Shown: one piece after another, positions 24,416-33,234 of the stretch
Numbering within the stretch: position 1 is the stretch's first letter
How the letters are laid out: each line of letters opens with the position of its first letter
Origin: Candidatus Geothrix odensensis
GTDB lineage: Bacteria; Acidobacteriota; Holophagae; Holophagales; Holophagaceae
Reading direction: 5' to 3'
DNA: 64,000 nucleotides
Assembly (NCBI GenBank): GCA_016714685.1
Contig: JADKCH010000003.1
Coordinates: forward strand, 124,001 to 188,000
The notes under the pieces: model-generated
What the model saw: only the letters and a program-made list of their open reading frames with translations
Database searches by the model: none
Told to the model about the DNA's origin: nothing
Translations under genes and position numbers: made by a program

Positions 24416-25378
24416 ATGTCGCTGCGCAAGGATCCCGTCAGCTGGCTCTATCCGCCCATCGAGCCCCACCGGGTCCAGCGGCTGAGGGTGTCGGACCTGC
24501 ACGAGTTGCACGTGGAGGAGAGCGGCAACCCCAGCGGCAAGCCCGTGGTCTTCCTGCATGGCGGTCCCGGCGGCGGCACCAGCCCCAAGCACCGCCGCTA
24601 CTTCGATCCGGAGAAGTACCGCATCATCCTCTTCGACCAGCGCGGCTGCGGCGCGAGCACGCCCTACGCCGACGTGCGGGAGAACAGCACCTGGGATCTC
24701 GTGGCCGACATCGAGCGCATCCGCCAGCACCTGGGCCTCGAGCGGTGGATGGTCTTCGGCGGATCCTGGGGCGCCACCCTGGGCCTGGCCTACGCCGAAA
24801 AGCACCCCGAGCGCGTGACGGAGCTGATCCTCCGCGGCATCTTCCTGCTGCGCCAGCGCGAGGTGGACTGGCTCTACCAGGAAGGCGCAAGCCGCATCTT
24901 CCCCGATGCCTGGGAGCCCTACCGCGACGCCATCCCCGAGGCCGAGCGCGGCGACTTCATGGGCGCCTACGCCAAGCGTCTGCTGAGCGAGGATCCGGCC
25001 GTGAACCTGCCCGCGGCCAAGGCCTGGAGCATCTGGGAGGGCGCCAGCAGCAAGCTCATCCCCGATCCCGACTTCATCGCCTCCTACGGCGACGAGGCGA
25101 CGACGCTGGCCTTCGCCCGCATCGAGTGCCACTACTTCCTGCACAAGGGCTGGATGGAGGAAGCCCAGCTGCTGCGCGACGCGGGGAAGCTCAAGGGCAT
25201 TCCCGGCGCCATCATCCAGGGCCGCTACGACATGGTCTGCCCCATCGAAAGCGCCTGGGCGCTTTCCAAGGCCTGGCCCGAGGCCGATCTCGTCATCGTG
25301 CCGGACGCCGGCCACAGCGCTTACGATTCAGGCATTTCGCGCGCGCTCGTGGCGGCCACGGACCGCTTCGCGCGCTGA
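24416..25378 (+). CDS. pip: Prolyl aminopeptidase
   Basis: A 320-residue alpha/beta hydrolase of peptidase family S33 that removes N-terminal proline from peptides. The oxyanion motif is VVFLHGGPGGGTSPKHRRYF. The nucleophile Ser is in VFGGSWGATLGLAYA, the Asp in IQGRYDMVCP and the His in VPDAGHSAYD. FDQRGCGASTP is diagnostic for this family. The length is normal and no signal peptide is present, so it is cytoplasmic. The ATG at 24416 has AGGGG upstream; a TTG two codons earlier is possible. Confidence 0.93.
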   Translation: MSLRKDPVSWLYPPIEPHRVQRLRVSDLHELHVEESGNPSGKPVVFLHGGPGGGTSPKHRRYFDPEKYRIILFDQRGCGASTPYADVRENSTWDLVADIERIRQHLGLERWMVFGGSWGATLGLAYAEKHPERVTELILRGIFLLRQREVDWLYQEGASRIFPDAWEPYRDAIPEAERGDFMGAYAKRLLSEDPAVNLPAAKAWSIWEGASSKLIPDPDFIASYGDEATTLAFARIECHYFLHKGWMEEAQLLRDAGKLKGIPGAIIQGRYDMVCPIESAWALSKAWPEADLVIVPDAGHSAYDSGISRALVAATDRFAR

Positions 25379-25409
25379 GACTGTGATGAAGTAGCCTTCA
25401 GCCCGGGTA

Positions 25410-25415
25410 TATAGT
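25410..25415 (+). promoter_or_regulatory. TATAGT -10-like box of the first histidine kinase
   Basis: TATAGT, within the longer string TATATAGTC, lies 23 bases before the kinase ATG at 25439. The same nine-base string occurs on the minus strand upstream of the second hybrid kinase. No good -35 hexamer was found. Confidence 0.4.
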
Positions 25416-25438
25416 CAGGCACCCCACAGGTGCCAGCG

Positions 25439-27391
25439 ATGTCGAACCCGGACCGCGCGCGATCCCTATCGGATTCCACATCCGCCGGCCTGAGCCACGA
25501 CCGCATGCGGGCGCTCCTGGCCTACTCCTGGGACATCCTGTCGCTCCTCGACGCCGAGGGCCGGCTCATCTACAACTCGCCGGCGGCCCAGCGTCTGCAC
25601 GGCTTCAGCCCCGAGGAAATGGATGGGCGCAGCACCTTCGAGTTCTTCCACCCGGAGGACGCGCCGCGGGTTGCGGGGGCTTTCCAGCAGTGCCTCGCCC
25701 AACCCGGGCATCCGGTGCGGGCCGAATACCGCTATGCACGCAAGGACGGCTCCTGGATCTGGATGGAGGCGGTGGCCGTCAACCTCCTGGACACGCCATC
25801 CGTCCAGGCCATCGTGGTCAACTCGCGGGACATCAGCGAGCGCATGGAGGCGCAGCAGGCGCTCCGGGACTCCGAGCGCTTCGCGGACCGCATCCTCGAT
25901 GCCCTGCGGCACAACCTCACCGTGCTGGATGGCGAGGGCCGGATCCTGAAGGTCAACCGGGCCTGGCAGGACTTCGCCTCGGCCAACGGCCTGCCCGCCA
26001 GCTTCCCGTGGGAAGGCGTCAACTACCTGGAGGTCTGTGCGCGGGCAACGGGAGCTGATGCCGACACGGCCCAGGCCATGGCGGACGGCATGAAGGCCGT
26101 GCTGCTGGGGGAGCTGCCGGAGTTCGCCCTCGAATACCCCTGCCACGCTCCCTGCCAGCAGCGCTGGTTCCAGGCCCTCGTCACCCCCTTCCAGGGCCAC
26201 GGTCCGGCCCGCCTGGTGGTGTCCCACCTCGACATCACGACCCTGCGGCAGGCCGAAGAGAGCCACCTGCAGCTCGAGCGCCAGCTGCAGCGCTCACAGA
26301 AGATGGAGAGCCTGGGGAGCCTCCCCGGCGGCGTCGCCCACGACATGAACAACGTGCTCGGCTCCATCCTCGGCATGGCCTCCATGCACCAGGAGCTCCA
26401 GCCGCCGGATTCACCGGCCCAGCAGGCCTTTTCCATCATTGCCCGGGCCTGCCAGCGGGGCGGGGGCCTGGTCCGCCGCCTGCTGGACTTCGCCCGCCAG
26501 GACCTGTCGGAAAACAAAGTGGTCGACCTGAACATCCTGATCCAGGAGGAAGTCCAGCTGCTGGAGCGCACCACCCTCGGCCGGGTCCGCTGCTGCACGG
26601 AACTGGCGCCGCAGCTGCCGCTCATCCGCGGGGATGCCAGCGCCCTCGTCCATGCCGTCATGAACCTCTGCCTCAACGCCGTCGACGCCATGCCGGAAGG
26701 CGGCGAGCTTCGTCTCCGCACCCGCCTGGGGCACCGGGGCTGGGTCGAGCTCGAGGTGGAGGACACGGGGACCGGCATGCCCAGGGAAGTGCTGGAGCGG
26801 GCCATGGATCCCTTCTTCACCACCAAGCCCCCGGACAGGGGCACGGGCCTGGGGCTGTCCATCGTCTACAGCACGGTCAACGCCCACCAGGGCACCATGG
26901 ACCTGGAGAGCGAGCCCGGACAAGGCACCCGGGTCACCCTCCGATTCCCCGCCATCGACTGCACGGCGGCCGAGGAGGCCCCGCCACCCCGGGGCGGGCC
27001 GGACGAGGCCGCCCGGCCCATGGACATTCTGCTGGTGGACGATGATGAGCTGATCCGGGCCACCCTGGAGCCGGTGATCCGCTGCCTGGGGCATCGCATC
27101 GCCCTGGCCACCAGCGGCGAGGAGGCGCTGGAGCGGCTGGCCACCGGGCCACTGCCCCAGGTCGTGATCCTCGACATGAACATGCCCGGCCTCGGTGGGC
27201 AGGGCACCCTCCCCCTGCTCCGCCGCCGGCACCCGGACCTGCCGGTGTTCCTCGCCACCGGTCGCGTCGATCAGGCGACGCTGGAACTGGCGCGCGCCTA
27301 CCCCAGCGTCACCCTCGTCCCCAAGCCCTTCAGCATGCGGGACCTGAAGGAGCACCTGGACGCGGTGGCGGCGGATCGGTTCGCGCGCTAA
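25439..27391 (+). CDS. PAS-PAS hybrid sensor histidine kinase with receiver domain
   Basis: A 650-residue soluble kinase. Two PAS domains (about 25-145 and 150-270; LLDAEGRLIYNSPAAQRLHG and DGSWIWMEAVAVN in the first) are followed by a HisKA-type box MESLGSLPGGVAHDMNNVLG. The ATPase core has MNLCLNAVDAMPEGG, DTGTGMPREVLERAMDPFFT and GTGLGLSIVYSTVNAHQG. A C-terminal receiver (about 527-650) has ILLVDDDELI and phospho-acceptor Asp in VVILDMNMPG. No membrane helix is seen, so it senses a cytoplasmic signal. It has no adjacent output regulator. Confidence 0.93.
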   Translation: MSNPDRARSLSDSTSAGLSHDRMRALLAYSWDILSLLDAEGRLIYNSPAAQRLHGFSPEEMDGRSTFEFFHPEDAPRVAGAFQQCLAQPGHPVRAEYRYARKDGSWIWMEAVAVNLLDTPSVQAIVVNSRDISERMEAQQALRDSERFADRILDALRHNLTVLDGEGRILKVNRAWQDFASANGLPASFPWEGVNYLEVCARATGADADTAQAMADGMKAVLLGELPEFALEYPCHAPCQQRWFQALVTPFQGHGPARLVVSHLDITTLRQAEESHLQLERQLQRSQKMESLGSLPGGVAHDMNNVLGSILGMASMHQELQPPDSPAQQAFSIIARACQRGGGLVRRLLDFARQDLSENKVVDLNILIQEEVQLLERTTLGRVRCCTELAPQLPLIRGDASALVHAVMNLCLNAVDAMPEGGELRLRTRLGHRGWVELEVEDTGTGMPREVLERAMDPFFTTKPPDRGTGLGLSIVYSTVNAHQGTMDLESEPGQGTRVTLRFPAIDCTAAEEAPPPRGGPDEAARPMDILLVDDDELIRATLEPVIRCLGHRIALATSGEEALERLATGPLPQVVILDMNMPGLGGQGTLPLLRRRHPDLPVFLATGRVDQATLELARAYPSVTLVPKPFSMRDLKEHLDAVAADRFAR

Positions 27392-27438
27392 GCGAAACAC
27401 TGGAACACTGATTCCTTCACCCTGGAGATCCCATCCCC

Positions 27439-28101
27439 ATGGACCTGCTGCGCACCGCCTTGCATTTCCTCAAGCGCCTGACCGACCCAGCCTCCCTCGC
27501 CGTGCTCACCGGAGAGATGGGTGTGTGGGTGTACGTGCTGATGTTCGCCATCATCTTCTGTGAAACGGGTTTGGTGATTCTCCCCTTCCTGCCCGGCGAC
27601 AGCCTGCTGTTCGCCCTGGGCGCCCTGGGCGCCATACCGGGAATTCCCCTGAACCTCTGGCTCATGGCCGGGCTGTTGGCGATCGCCGCCATCCTGGGCG
27701 ACGCCCTGAACTACACCATTGGCCGTCGCCTGGGGCCCGCTGTCTTCCACCGGGAGGATAGCCGGTGGTTGAACCGGAAGCATCTTGAAGCGGCCCACGC
27801 CTTCTACGAGAAGTACGGCGGCAAGACCATCATCCTCGCCCGCTTCGTGCCGATCGTGCGCACCTTCGCTCCCTTCGTGGCGGGCATCGGGAAAATGGAT
27901 TACCCGCGCTTCGCCCTGTTCAATGTCACCGGAGCCCTTCTGTGGGTTGGATCCATGATGGGCGCGGGGCGGCTCTTTGGCGGCATCCCCTGGGTCCAGC
28001 GCCATTTCGAAGCGGTGATCCTCGTCATCATCCTCATTTCCGTGCTGCCCGCCGTCTTCGAATTCCTGAAGGCCCGGCGCCAAGGGAAGAACGGCCTGTG
28101 A
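27439..28101 (+). CDS. DedA-family membrane protein
   Basis: A 220-residue DedA/YqjA protein, now thought to flip undecaprenyl phosphate or phospholipids. Conserved residues are FCETGLVILPFLPGDSLLF, ILGDALNYTIGRRLG, ILARFVPIVRTFAPFVAGIG and YPRFALFNVTGALLWV. The Glu, Asp and paired Arg needed by characterised members are present. It lies 21 bases before smpB and could be cotranscribed. Confidence 0.93.
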   Translation: MDLLRTALHFLKRLTDPASLAVLTGEMGVWVYVLMFAIIFCETGLVILPFLPGDSLLFALGALGAIPGIPLNLWLMAGLLAIAAILGDALNYTIGRRLGPAVFHREDSRWLNRKHLEAAHAFYEKYGGKTIILARFVPIVRTFAPFVAGIGKMDYPRFALFNVTGALLWVGSMMGAGRLFGGIPWVQRHFEAVILVIILISVLPAVFEFLKARRQGKNGL

Positions 28102-28122
28102 GTTCGATGAGATAGTGGAGCC

Positions 28123-28578
28123 ATGTCCGAGGATCTCGTCCGCAACCGCAAGGCCCTGCACAACTACCACGTCCTCGAGACCTGGGAGGCGGGCATCGCC
28201 CTGCAGGGCACGGAGGTGAAGGCCCTGCGGGCGGGCCTGGGCCAGCTGCAGGACGCCTACGTGGATGCCATCGCCGGCGAGCTCTGGCTCAAGCAGGCCC
28301 ACATCTCGCCCTACGAGTTCGGCACCTACGCCAACCACGAGCCATTGAGGGCCCGCAAGCTGCTGCTGCACAAGGCCGAGATCACCAAGATCACCGCCAA
28401 GGTCATCCGCAAGGGCCTCACCATCATCCCGTTGGCCATCTACCTGAACGAGAAGGGCATGATCAAGGTCAAGGTGGCCCTGGCCGAGGGCAAGGCCGTG
28501 GGCGACAAGCGCGAGGCCCTGAAGCAGCGCGAGCAGAAGCGCGAGATGGACCGCATCCGCAAGGGCGCCCGGGAGTAG
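28123..28578 (+). CDS. smpB: SsrA-binding protein SmpB
   Basis: A 151-residue RNA-binding protein needed for tmRNA-mediated rescue of stalled ribosomes. The motifs NRKALHNYHVLETWEAGIAL, GTEVKALRAG, DAYVDAIAGELWLKQAHISPYE and the basic C-terminal tail DKREALKQREQKREMDR match the family along its full length. GATAGT ends six bases before the ATG. I saw no tmRNA gene next to it. Confidence 0.97.
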   Translation: MSEDLVRNRKALHNYHVLETWEAGIALQGTEVKALRAGLGQLQDAYVDAIAGELWLKQAHISPYEFGTYANHEPLRARKLLLHKAEITKITAKVIRKGLTIIPLAIYLNEKGMIKVKVALAEGKAVGDKREALKQREQKREMDRIRKGARE

Positions 28579-28593
28579 CAGATTCCCGCGACT

Positions 28594-28992
28594 TCAGGGC
28601 TTCCCGGAAGGTCCTGAGGGCGGACCGGGCACGCCGCGTTCGAAGGTCATGCGGACCAGGCGCGCGTCCGGCCCGAACTCCAGCCGCACTGCCCGATGGC
28701 CGGGAAAGGGGATCGCCACGCCGCCTCCGTAACCACCGGCGGCGAAAAAGCCCCTCACCTCGGTCCACCGGTAGACGAGGACCCTTCCACCCTCCAGCAC
28801 CTCGTCGGGTTCTCCCAGGCGGAGCAGCACGTCCTCCCGCGCAGCCTCACCCACCTTCAGGGGTTCGGCGTATTGCGGCGTGATCCGCCCCCGTCCAGCG
28901 ATCAGGTCCCCCGTGGGGAAGGGCCAGATCAGGCAGCCAACCTGGGTGGAAAGCACCAGGGCGCCGAGCAGCAGGCTGATCGGGCGCCTCAT
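28594..28992 (-). CDS. BamE/SmpA-like lipoprotein, copy 1 of 3
   Basis: A 132-residue lipoprotein (signal MRRPISLLLGALVLSTQVGC). It shares the core pattern KVGEAAREDVLLRLGEPDEV, EGGRVLVYRW and VRLEFGPDARLVRMTFE with the two genes upstream. That pattern resembles the small BamE/OmlA fold, where a G.-T..EV...LG.P helix is followed by strands. Exact function is unknown. Its start overlaps the stop of copy 2 by four bases. It is the most divergent of the three. Confidence 0.75.
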   Translation of the reverse strand: MRRPISLLLGALVLSTQVGCLIWPFPTGDLIAGRGRITPQYAEPLKVGEAAREDVLLRLGEPDEVLEGGRVLVYRWTEVRGFFAAGGYGGGVAIPFPGHRAVRLEFGPDARLVRMTFERGVPGPPSGPSGKP

Positions 28993-29399
28993 TCCGACAC
29001 CACCAGGCTGTGGCGGGCCAGCCGGCCGTCTGGCGCGAAGACCAGCACCAGGTTGCCGACGCGGTGATCCCGGTACAGAGGCAGCGCCTGTCCTTGGCTC
29101 ACCGTGCGAAGCTCCCGGTCCCAGGAGCCTGAGACCCGTCTTGCGAAGACGTAGGTGAGGATCCGCTCTCCCTCAAGGTGGGCGCTGGGCGTCCCGAGCC
29201 GCAGGAGCACCTCCTCCCGGGTGGTCCTCCCGACCACCAGGAAGGCGAGCCGCTCGACTTGTAGTTCGGCGGGCTGCGCCTGCCTCAACTCGGGCGGCGC
29301 GCAGCCTGCCACCAGTGCCAGCACCAGCAGGACGGCCCGCAGCCGTGGGGGCTGGGAGCGGTCCGGCCTCGCGGCCTGGCTGGTGGGGGGACAACCCAA
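28989..29399 (-). CDS. BamE/SmpA-like lipoprotein, copy 2 of 3
   Basis: A 136-residue protein with a lipoprotein signal (LRAVLLVLALVAGC). The core reads VGRTTREEVLLRLGTPSAHL, EGERILTYVF and NLVLVFAPDGRLARHSLV, very close to copy 3. The TTG start at 29399 is supported by GGAG six bases upstream. It is the middle gene of a three-gene tandem on the minus strand. Confidence 0.75.
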   Translation of the reverse strand: MGCPPTSQAARPDRSQPPRLRAVLLVLALVAGCAPPELRQAQPAELQVERLAFLVVGRTTREEVLLRLGTPSAHLEGERILTYVFARRVSGSWDRELRTVSQGQALPLYRDHRVGNLVLVFAPDGRLARHSLVVSE

Positions 29400-29408
29400 G
29401 GGGAACTC

Positions 29409-29828
29409 CTACGGAGCCTGGCCCGGTGGCGAGGAGGCGGCTTCCCTGGGTGCGGACTCGACCAGGCTCTGGTCTTTCACCAGGCTGTGGCGGACCAGCC
29501 GGTCATCCGGTCCGAAGACCAGCACCAGGCTCGAGGCGCGCCCGCGACCGTACTGCCACTCGGCCTGGGGGCCGCTGCCCATCCGCCGCCATTCGCCGGA
29601 GGCGTCGAGGATGAAATCGAAGGTGAGGATCCGGCCCCCCTCGAAGGACGCGGCCGGTGTGCCGAGTTGGAGCAGGGCCTCCTGGCGGGTGGTCCGCCCA
29701 TCCTGGATGCTCGACAGCAGTCCGGCTTCGAACACCCGGGTCCTCTCCTGTACCACGGCCGGGTCGGCACAGCCGATCCCGAGGGCCAGGCCGAGGAAGA
29801 GGACGAAGCATCGGGCTCGCGTGCGCAC
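29409..29828 (-). CDS. BamE/SmpA-like lipoprotein, copy 3 of 3
   Basis: A 139-residue lipoprotein starting VRTRARCFVLFLGLALGIGC. The GTG start at 29828 has GAGG five bases upstream. The core is DGRTTRQEALLQLGTPAASF, EGGRILTFDFILDASGEW and SLVLVFGPDDRLVRHSLV. It ends in a longer Ala/Pro/Ser tail. It is the first gene of the tandem. The 114-base gap upstream contains a G/C-rich inverted repeat near 29880-29910 but no gene. Confidence 0.75.
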   Translation of the reverse strand: MRTRARCFVLFLGLALGIGCADPAVVQERTRVFEAGLLSSIQDGRTTRQEALLQLGTPAASFEGGRILTFDFILDASGEWRRMGSGPQAEWQYGRGRASSLVLVFGPDDRLVRHSLVKDQSLVESAPREAASSPPGQAP

Positions 29829-29942
29829 GGGTGCCTCAGAGCGGTGGTGGTGGCGGGTTCCGGAGCCACTGTAACGCCCGGGGGCGGTGGGGTCAAAAGC
29901 CCCGCCCGGCGCCAAAGCCACAGCTGGAACCGCGCGTCCGGA

Positions 29943-30593
29943 TCAACCGTTCCACCCACCCTGGGCGAACTTGGCCAGCTTCTCGTCGCTGCCCCGCAGA
30001 GCCAGGGCCCGGGCCACGAAGCGGCCGATGGGATCGGCCTCGAGGTTGACGGCGCCGCCCGGGCGCAGGCCGTCCAGGGCGGTGCGCTTCACGGTCTCGG
30101 GGATGAGGGCCACGGTGAACCAGTCGCCGCCGCAGTCCACCACCGTCAGCGAGATGCCATCCACGGCGAGGGAGCCCTTGGGCGCGGTCATGGGCGCCAG
30201 GGCGGCGGGCAGGCTGAAGCGCCAGAGGCCCTCGGCCAGGCCCTGCCCGCCCTGGGGCCGCGACACCAGCTGGCCGATGCCATCCACATGGCCCGAGACC
30301 AGGTGGCCATCCAGGGGATCACCCACGCGCAGGGCCGGTTCAAGGTGCAGCGCCGCGCCCATGGGCAGGCGGCCCAGGGTGGTCTTCTCGAGGGTCTCCT
30401 CGCTGAGCTCCGCCTCCCAGGCGCGGCCATCCACCGCCACGCTGGTGAGGCAGGCGCCGTTGACCGCGATGCTGGCGCCCTGCTCGGCCCGGGCGAGCAG
30501 ATCGGCCGGGGCCGCGATGCGCAGCCGCGCCCCGCCCGGGCGAGGGGACCGGGATTCGAGGATGCCCAGATGTCGGATGAGGCCTGTGAACAT
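29943..30593 (-). CDS. ribE: Riboflavin synthase, alpha subunit
   Basis: A 216-residue enzyme that dismutates two 6,7-dimethyl-8-ribityllumazine molecules to riboflavin. Two lumazine-binding repeats are present: MFTGLIRHLG, VNGACLTSVAVDG, LSEETLEKTTLG, then GHLVSGHVDGIGQLVS, AVDGISLTVVDCGGDWFTVA and IPETVKRTALDGLRPGGAVN. It lies 19 bases downstream of the amino acid permease on the same strand. No FMN riboswitch was recognised upstream, and no other rib genes are in the window. Confidence 0.96.
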   Translation of the reverse strand: MFTGLIRHLGILESRSPRPGGARLRIAAPADLLARAEQGASIAVNGACLTSVAVDGRAWEAELSEETLEKTTLGRLPMGAALHLEPALRVGDPLDGHLVSGHVDGIGQLVSRPQGGQGLAEGLWRFSLPAALAPMTAPKGSLAVDGISLTVVDCGGDWFTVALIPETVKRTALDGLRPGGAVNLEADPIGRFVARALALRGSDEKLAKFAQGGWNG

Positions 30594-30612
30594 GGCGGAA
30601 GCTCCCCGTCCA

Positions 30613-32214
30613 TCATCGCTCAGATGGACGCCCCAGACGGCTGTGCCGGGCGCTGTAGAGGAAGTAGGCCAGCAGCCCCATGGCCAGCCAGATCCAGAAG
30701 CGCTCCCAGGTGTGGCGCGGCAGGCCCAGGGCCAGCCAGAAGCAGAACAGGATGCCCAGGGGGGCGGTGAGCCACACCGCCGGGGCCCGGAAGCGCCGTT
30801 CCGCGTGGGGGCGCTTCACCCGCAGCACGAGGATGCCCGCGCAGACGAGCATGAAGGCGAACAGGGTGCCGATGTTGGTGAGTTCGATGATCTCGTCGAT
30901 GTTCATGAAGCCCGCGGGCAGCAGCACGATGACGCCCGTCAGCAGGGTGGCGTTCAGGGGCGTGCGGAAGCGGGGGCTGACCTTCCCGAACCAGGGCGGC
31001 AGCAGGCCGTCGCGGCTCATCACCATGAAGATGCGGGGCTGGGCCATCTGGTAGACCAGCAGGGCGCTGCCCAGGGCCACCACGGCGCCGATGCTCACGA
31101 TGGCCGAGATCTTGTTCATGCCGATGGCGGTGAAGGCGTGGGCGATGGGATCGGCGACGCCATGGTAGGCGCTGTAGGGCAGGATCCCCGCCACCACGGC
31201 GCAGACGCCCACGTAGATCACCGTGCAGATCACCAGGCTGCCGATGATGCCCCGGGGCATGTCCCGGGCGGGGTCCTTGCATTCCTCGGCCGTGGTGCTC
31301 ACGGCATCGAAGCCGATGAAGGCGAAGAAGATGATGGCCGCGCCGGCCTGGATACCCCGCCAGCCGTTGGGCGCGAAGGGGTGGTAGTTCTCGGGCTTCA
31401 CATAGAAGGCGCCGATGGCGATGACCACCAGGAGCAGGGCCACCTTCACCGCGACCATGATGGAGTTCGCCCGCACGCTCTCCTTCACGCCCCAGACGCA
31501 GAGGGCCGTAATGGCGATGGTGATGAGCATGGCCAGGAGGTTCATGCCGACGGGAAAACCGCCCACCAGGGGGGCCGTCTTCAGGGCCGCCCAGTGCCGG
31601 AACACCGCCGCCCCGTCGAGGGTCCCGGCATGGGCCTGGGCGAGGTAGTGCAGCTTGTCTCCCAGGCCCAACGCACCCTGGTGGGCCGCGGCGAAGGCCT
31701 CCGTGGGGAAGAGCATGGTCCGCGGATCCATGCTCAGCCAGCGAGGAATGTGCAGGCCCAGGCCCTGGAGCAGGTTGTCCATGTAGCTGCCCCAGCTGAT
31801 GGCGACGGCCACGTTGGACACGGCATATTCCAGCAGCAGGTCCCAGCCGATGATCCAGGCCATCAGCTCGCCGAGGGTGGCGTAGGTGTAGGTGTAGGCG
31901 CTGCCTGAGGCCGGGATCATGCTGGCGAACTCGGCGTAGCAGAGGGCCGTGAAGCCGCAGGCCAGGGCCGTCATGAGGAAGCTGATGATGAGGGCCGGTC
32001 CCGCCGCGGGCCGGGTGACGCCGAAGGTGGCGTCGAAGCCCCCGGCCAGCCCCGTGCCCAGGGCCGACAGGATGCCCGCGCCGATGATGGCCCCCACGCC
32101 CAGCAGAGCCAGGTCCCAGGCCGACAGCGTGCGCCGCAGCCCCCCGTGCTCAGGTTCCTCCGCGTTGGCGCGGATCTGCTCGATGGATTTCGTGCGGAAG
32201 AGGCGCTCGAACAT
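30613..32214 (-). CDS. APC-superfamily amino acid permease (cationic amino acid transporter type)
   Basis: A 533-residue permease with 12-14 hydrophobic helices. Family motifs include LLGVGAIIGAGILSALGTGL, ALCYAEFASMIPASGSAYTY, GWDLLLEYAVSNVAVAISWG and IIFFAFIGFDAVSTTAEECK. The arrangement matches YfnA/CAT-like transporters that take up neutral or cationic amino acids; the exact substrate is open. A TAGCAT box lies 21 bases upstream. It is divergent from the DUF58 gene and probably cotranscribed with ribE. Confidence 0.92.
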   Translation of the reverse strand: MFERLFRTKSIEQIRANAEEPEHGGLRRTLSAWDLALLGVGAIIGAGILSALGTGLAGGFDATFGVTRPAAGPALIISFLMTALACGFTALCYAEFASMIPASGSAYTYTYATLGELMAWIIGWDLLLEYAVSNVAVAISWGSYMDNLLQGLGLHIPRWLSMDPRTMLFPTEAFAAAHQGALGLGDKLHYLAQAHAGTLDGAAVFRHWAALKTAPLVGGFPVGMNLLAMLITIAITALCVWGVKESVRANSIMVAVKVALLLVVIAIGAFYVKPENYHPFAPNGWRGIQAGAAIIFFAFIGFDAVSTTAEECKDPARDMPRGIIGSLVICTVIYVGVCAVVAGILPYSAYHGVADPIAHAFTAIGMNKISAIVSIGAVVALGSALLVYQMAQPRIFMVMSRDGLLPPWFGKVSPRFRTPLNATLLTGVIVLLPAGFMNIDEIIELTNIGTLFAFMLVCAGILVLRVKRPHAERRFRAPAVWLTAPLGILFCFWLALGLPRHTWERFWIWLAMGLLAYFLYSARHSRLGRPSER

Positions 32215-32260
32215 GGGGACCTTGGGCGAAGCATCATGCTATCAGGCGGGCCTCCAGCGT

Positions 32261-32266
32261 TAGGCT
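32261..32266 (+). promoter_or_regulatory. TAGGCT -10-like box, seven bases before ATG
   Basis: TAGGCT ends seven bases before the ATG at 32274. GGAGG lies between them but only two bases from the ATG, too close for normal ribosome binding. The spacing fits a leaderless transcript. Confidence 0.4.
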
Positions 32267-32273
32267 GGAGGCC

Positions 32274-33215
32274 ATGCGGCTCTGGAACGATCGCCACCTG
32301 CGCCTGTCCCTCACGGGGCTCGGCCTGCAGTACCTGCTGGCCCTGCTGGCGGTGGGCGCCTTCTCCGTGAATACCGGCAACAACCTGCTCTACCTGTTGT
32401 TCTCCCTCATGCTGGGACTATTCCTGGTCTCGGGCATCCTGAGCCGCCGCGCCCTCCAGGGCCTCCGGCTCACAGCCGTGGAGGAGGGCAACCTCTTCGC
32501 CCGGGTGCGGGGCGGCCTCCGGCTGCGCTTCCAGGACGCCGGGAATGGCCGCCTCCGGGGGCTGGAGCTGCATCTGACGCTGGACGACGGCACCGTGGAG
32601 CCGGGCTTCCTGGGCGCCGCGCACCGCGAGGGGGAGACCACGGTGGTGCTGCAGGCCCGGGCCGACCGGCGGGGCTGGACCCGCCTCCGCAGGCTCGAAT
32701 TCCGGACCCGCTTCCCCTTCGGACTCCTGGAGAAGTCCCACTTCCTCGAGCTGGATCAGCAGGTCCTGGTCCTGCCCCATCCCCGCACGCCACCCGCCCA
32801 GCCGGCCGCCTGGCGGGGCGAAGGGCATCGCACCCTGGCCCTGGAGGGAACCAGCAGTCCGGAAGGCGCGCGGCCCCTGCGGCTGGGGGACTCGCCCGGC
32901 CGGGTGCACTGGAAGCGCACCGCCCAGCGCAGCCAGCCCTGGGTGCGCACCTTCGAGGAAGAGCGCCCCGTGGGCCTGCATCTCCGGCTGGACCTCTCGG
33001 CCTGGGGCCCGGGCCGCCCCTTCGAGCGGGAGCTGGAGCGCCTGTCGGGGGCGGTGCTGCAGGCCCGGCTCCAGAAGCGCGACATCAGCCTGGAGCTGCA
33101 GGGACCGGAGGGAATCCGGGAGGTCCACGGCCATGGTCCCTGCTGGCGGGCACTCGCCATGACCCAGGCCGCCGGAGCCGGGGAGGGCGTGATCCCGGCA
33201 GCTCCGCTAAGCTGA
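32274..33215 (+). CDS. DUF58 domain membrane protein
   Basis: A 313-residue protein with two N-terminal helices (LTGLGLQYLLALLAVGAFSV, LLYLLFSLMLGLFLVSGIL). The DUF58 region (about 180-270) has the conserved RPLRLGDSPGRVHWKRTAQR, where the family has LR.Y..GD..R.I.WK.SAR. DUF58 proteins usually accompany MoxR ATPases and transglutaminase-like proteins, but neither is nearby. Function unknown, envelope associated. cdd follows after 19 bases. Confidence 0.85.
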   Translation: MRLWNDRHLRLSLTGLGLQYLLALLAVGAFSVNTGNNLLYLLFSLMLGLFLVSGILSRRALQGLRLTAVEEGNLFARVRGGLRLRFQDAGNGRLRGLELHLTLDDGTVEPGFLGAAHREGETTVVLQARADRRGWTRLRRLEFRTRFPFGLLEKSHFLELDQQVLVLPHPRTPPAQPAAWRGEGHRTLALEGTSSPEGARPLRLGDSPGRVHWKRTAQRSQPWVRTFEEERPVGLHLRLDLSAWGPGRPFERELERLSGAVLQARLQKRDISLELQGPEGIREVHGHGPCWRALAMTQAAGAGEGVIPAAPLS

Positions 33216-33234
33216 GAGGCCGTGGAGGCCCCTG

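Noticed and set aside
28579..28593. tmRNA gene beside smpB
   Set aside because: No space or recognisable tRNA-like ends occur next to smpB; the lipoprotein gene lies 15 bases away.
29880..29910. G/C-rich inverted repeat as a ribE terminator
   Set aside because: It lies downstream of ribE on the minus strand but has no T-run and imperfect arms; it is too weak to list as a terminator.
30594..30612. FMN riboswitch in front of ribE
   Set aside because: Only 19 bases separate ribE from the permease, so there is no room for the aptamer, and no RFN-type motif was seen.
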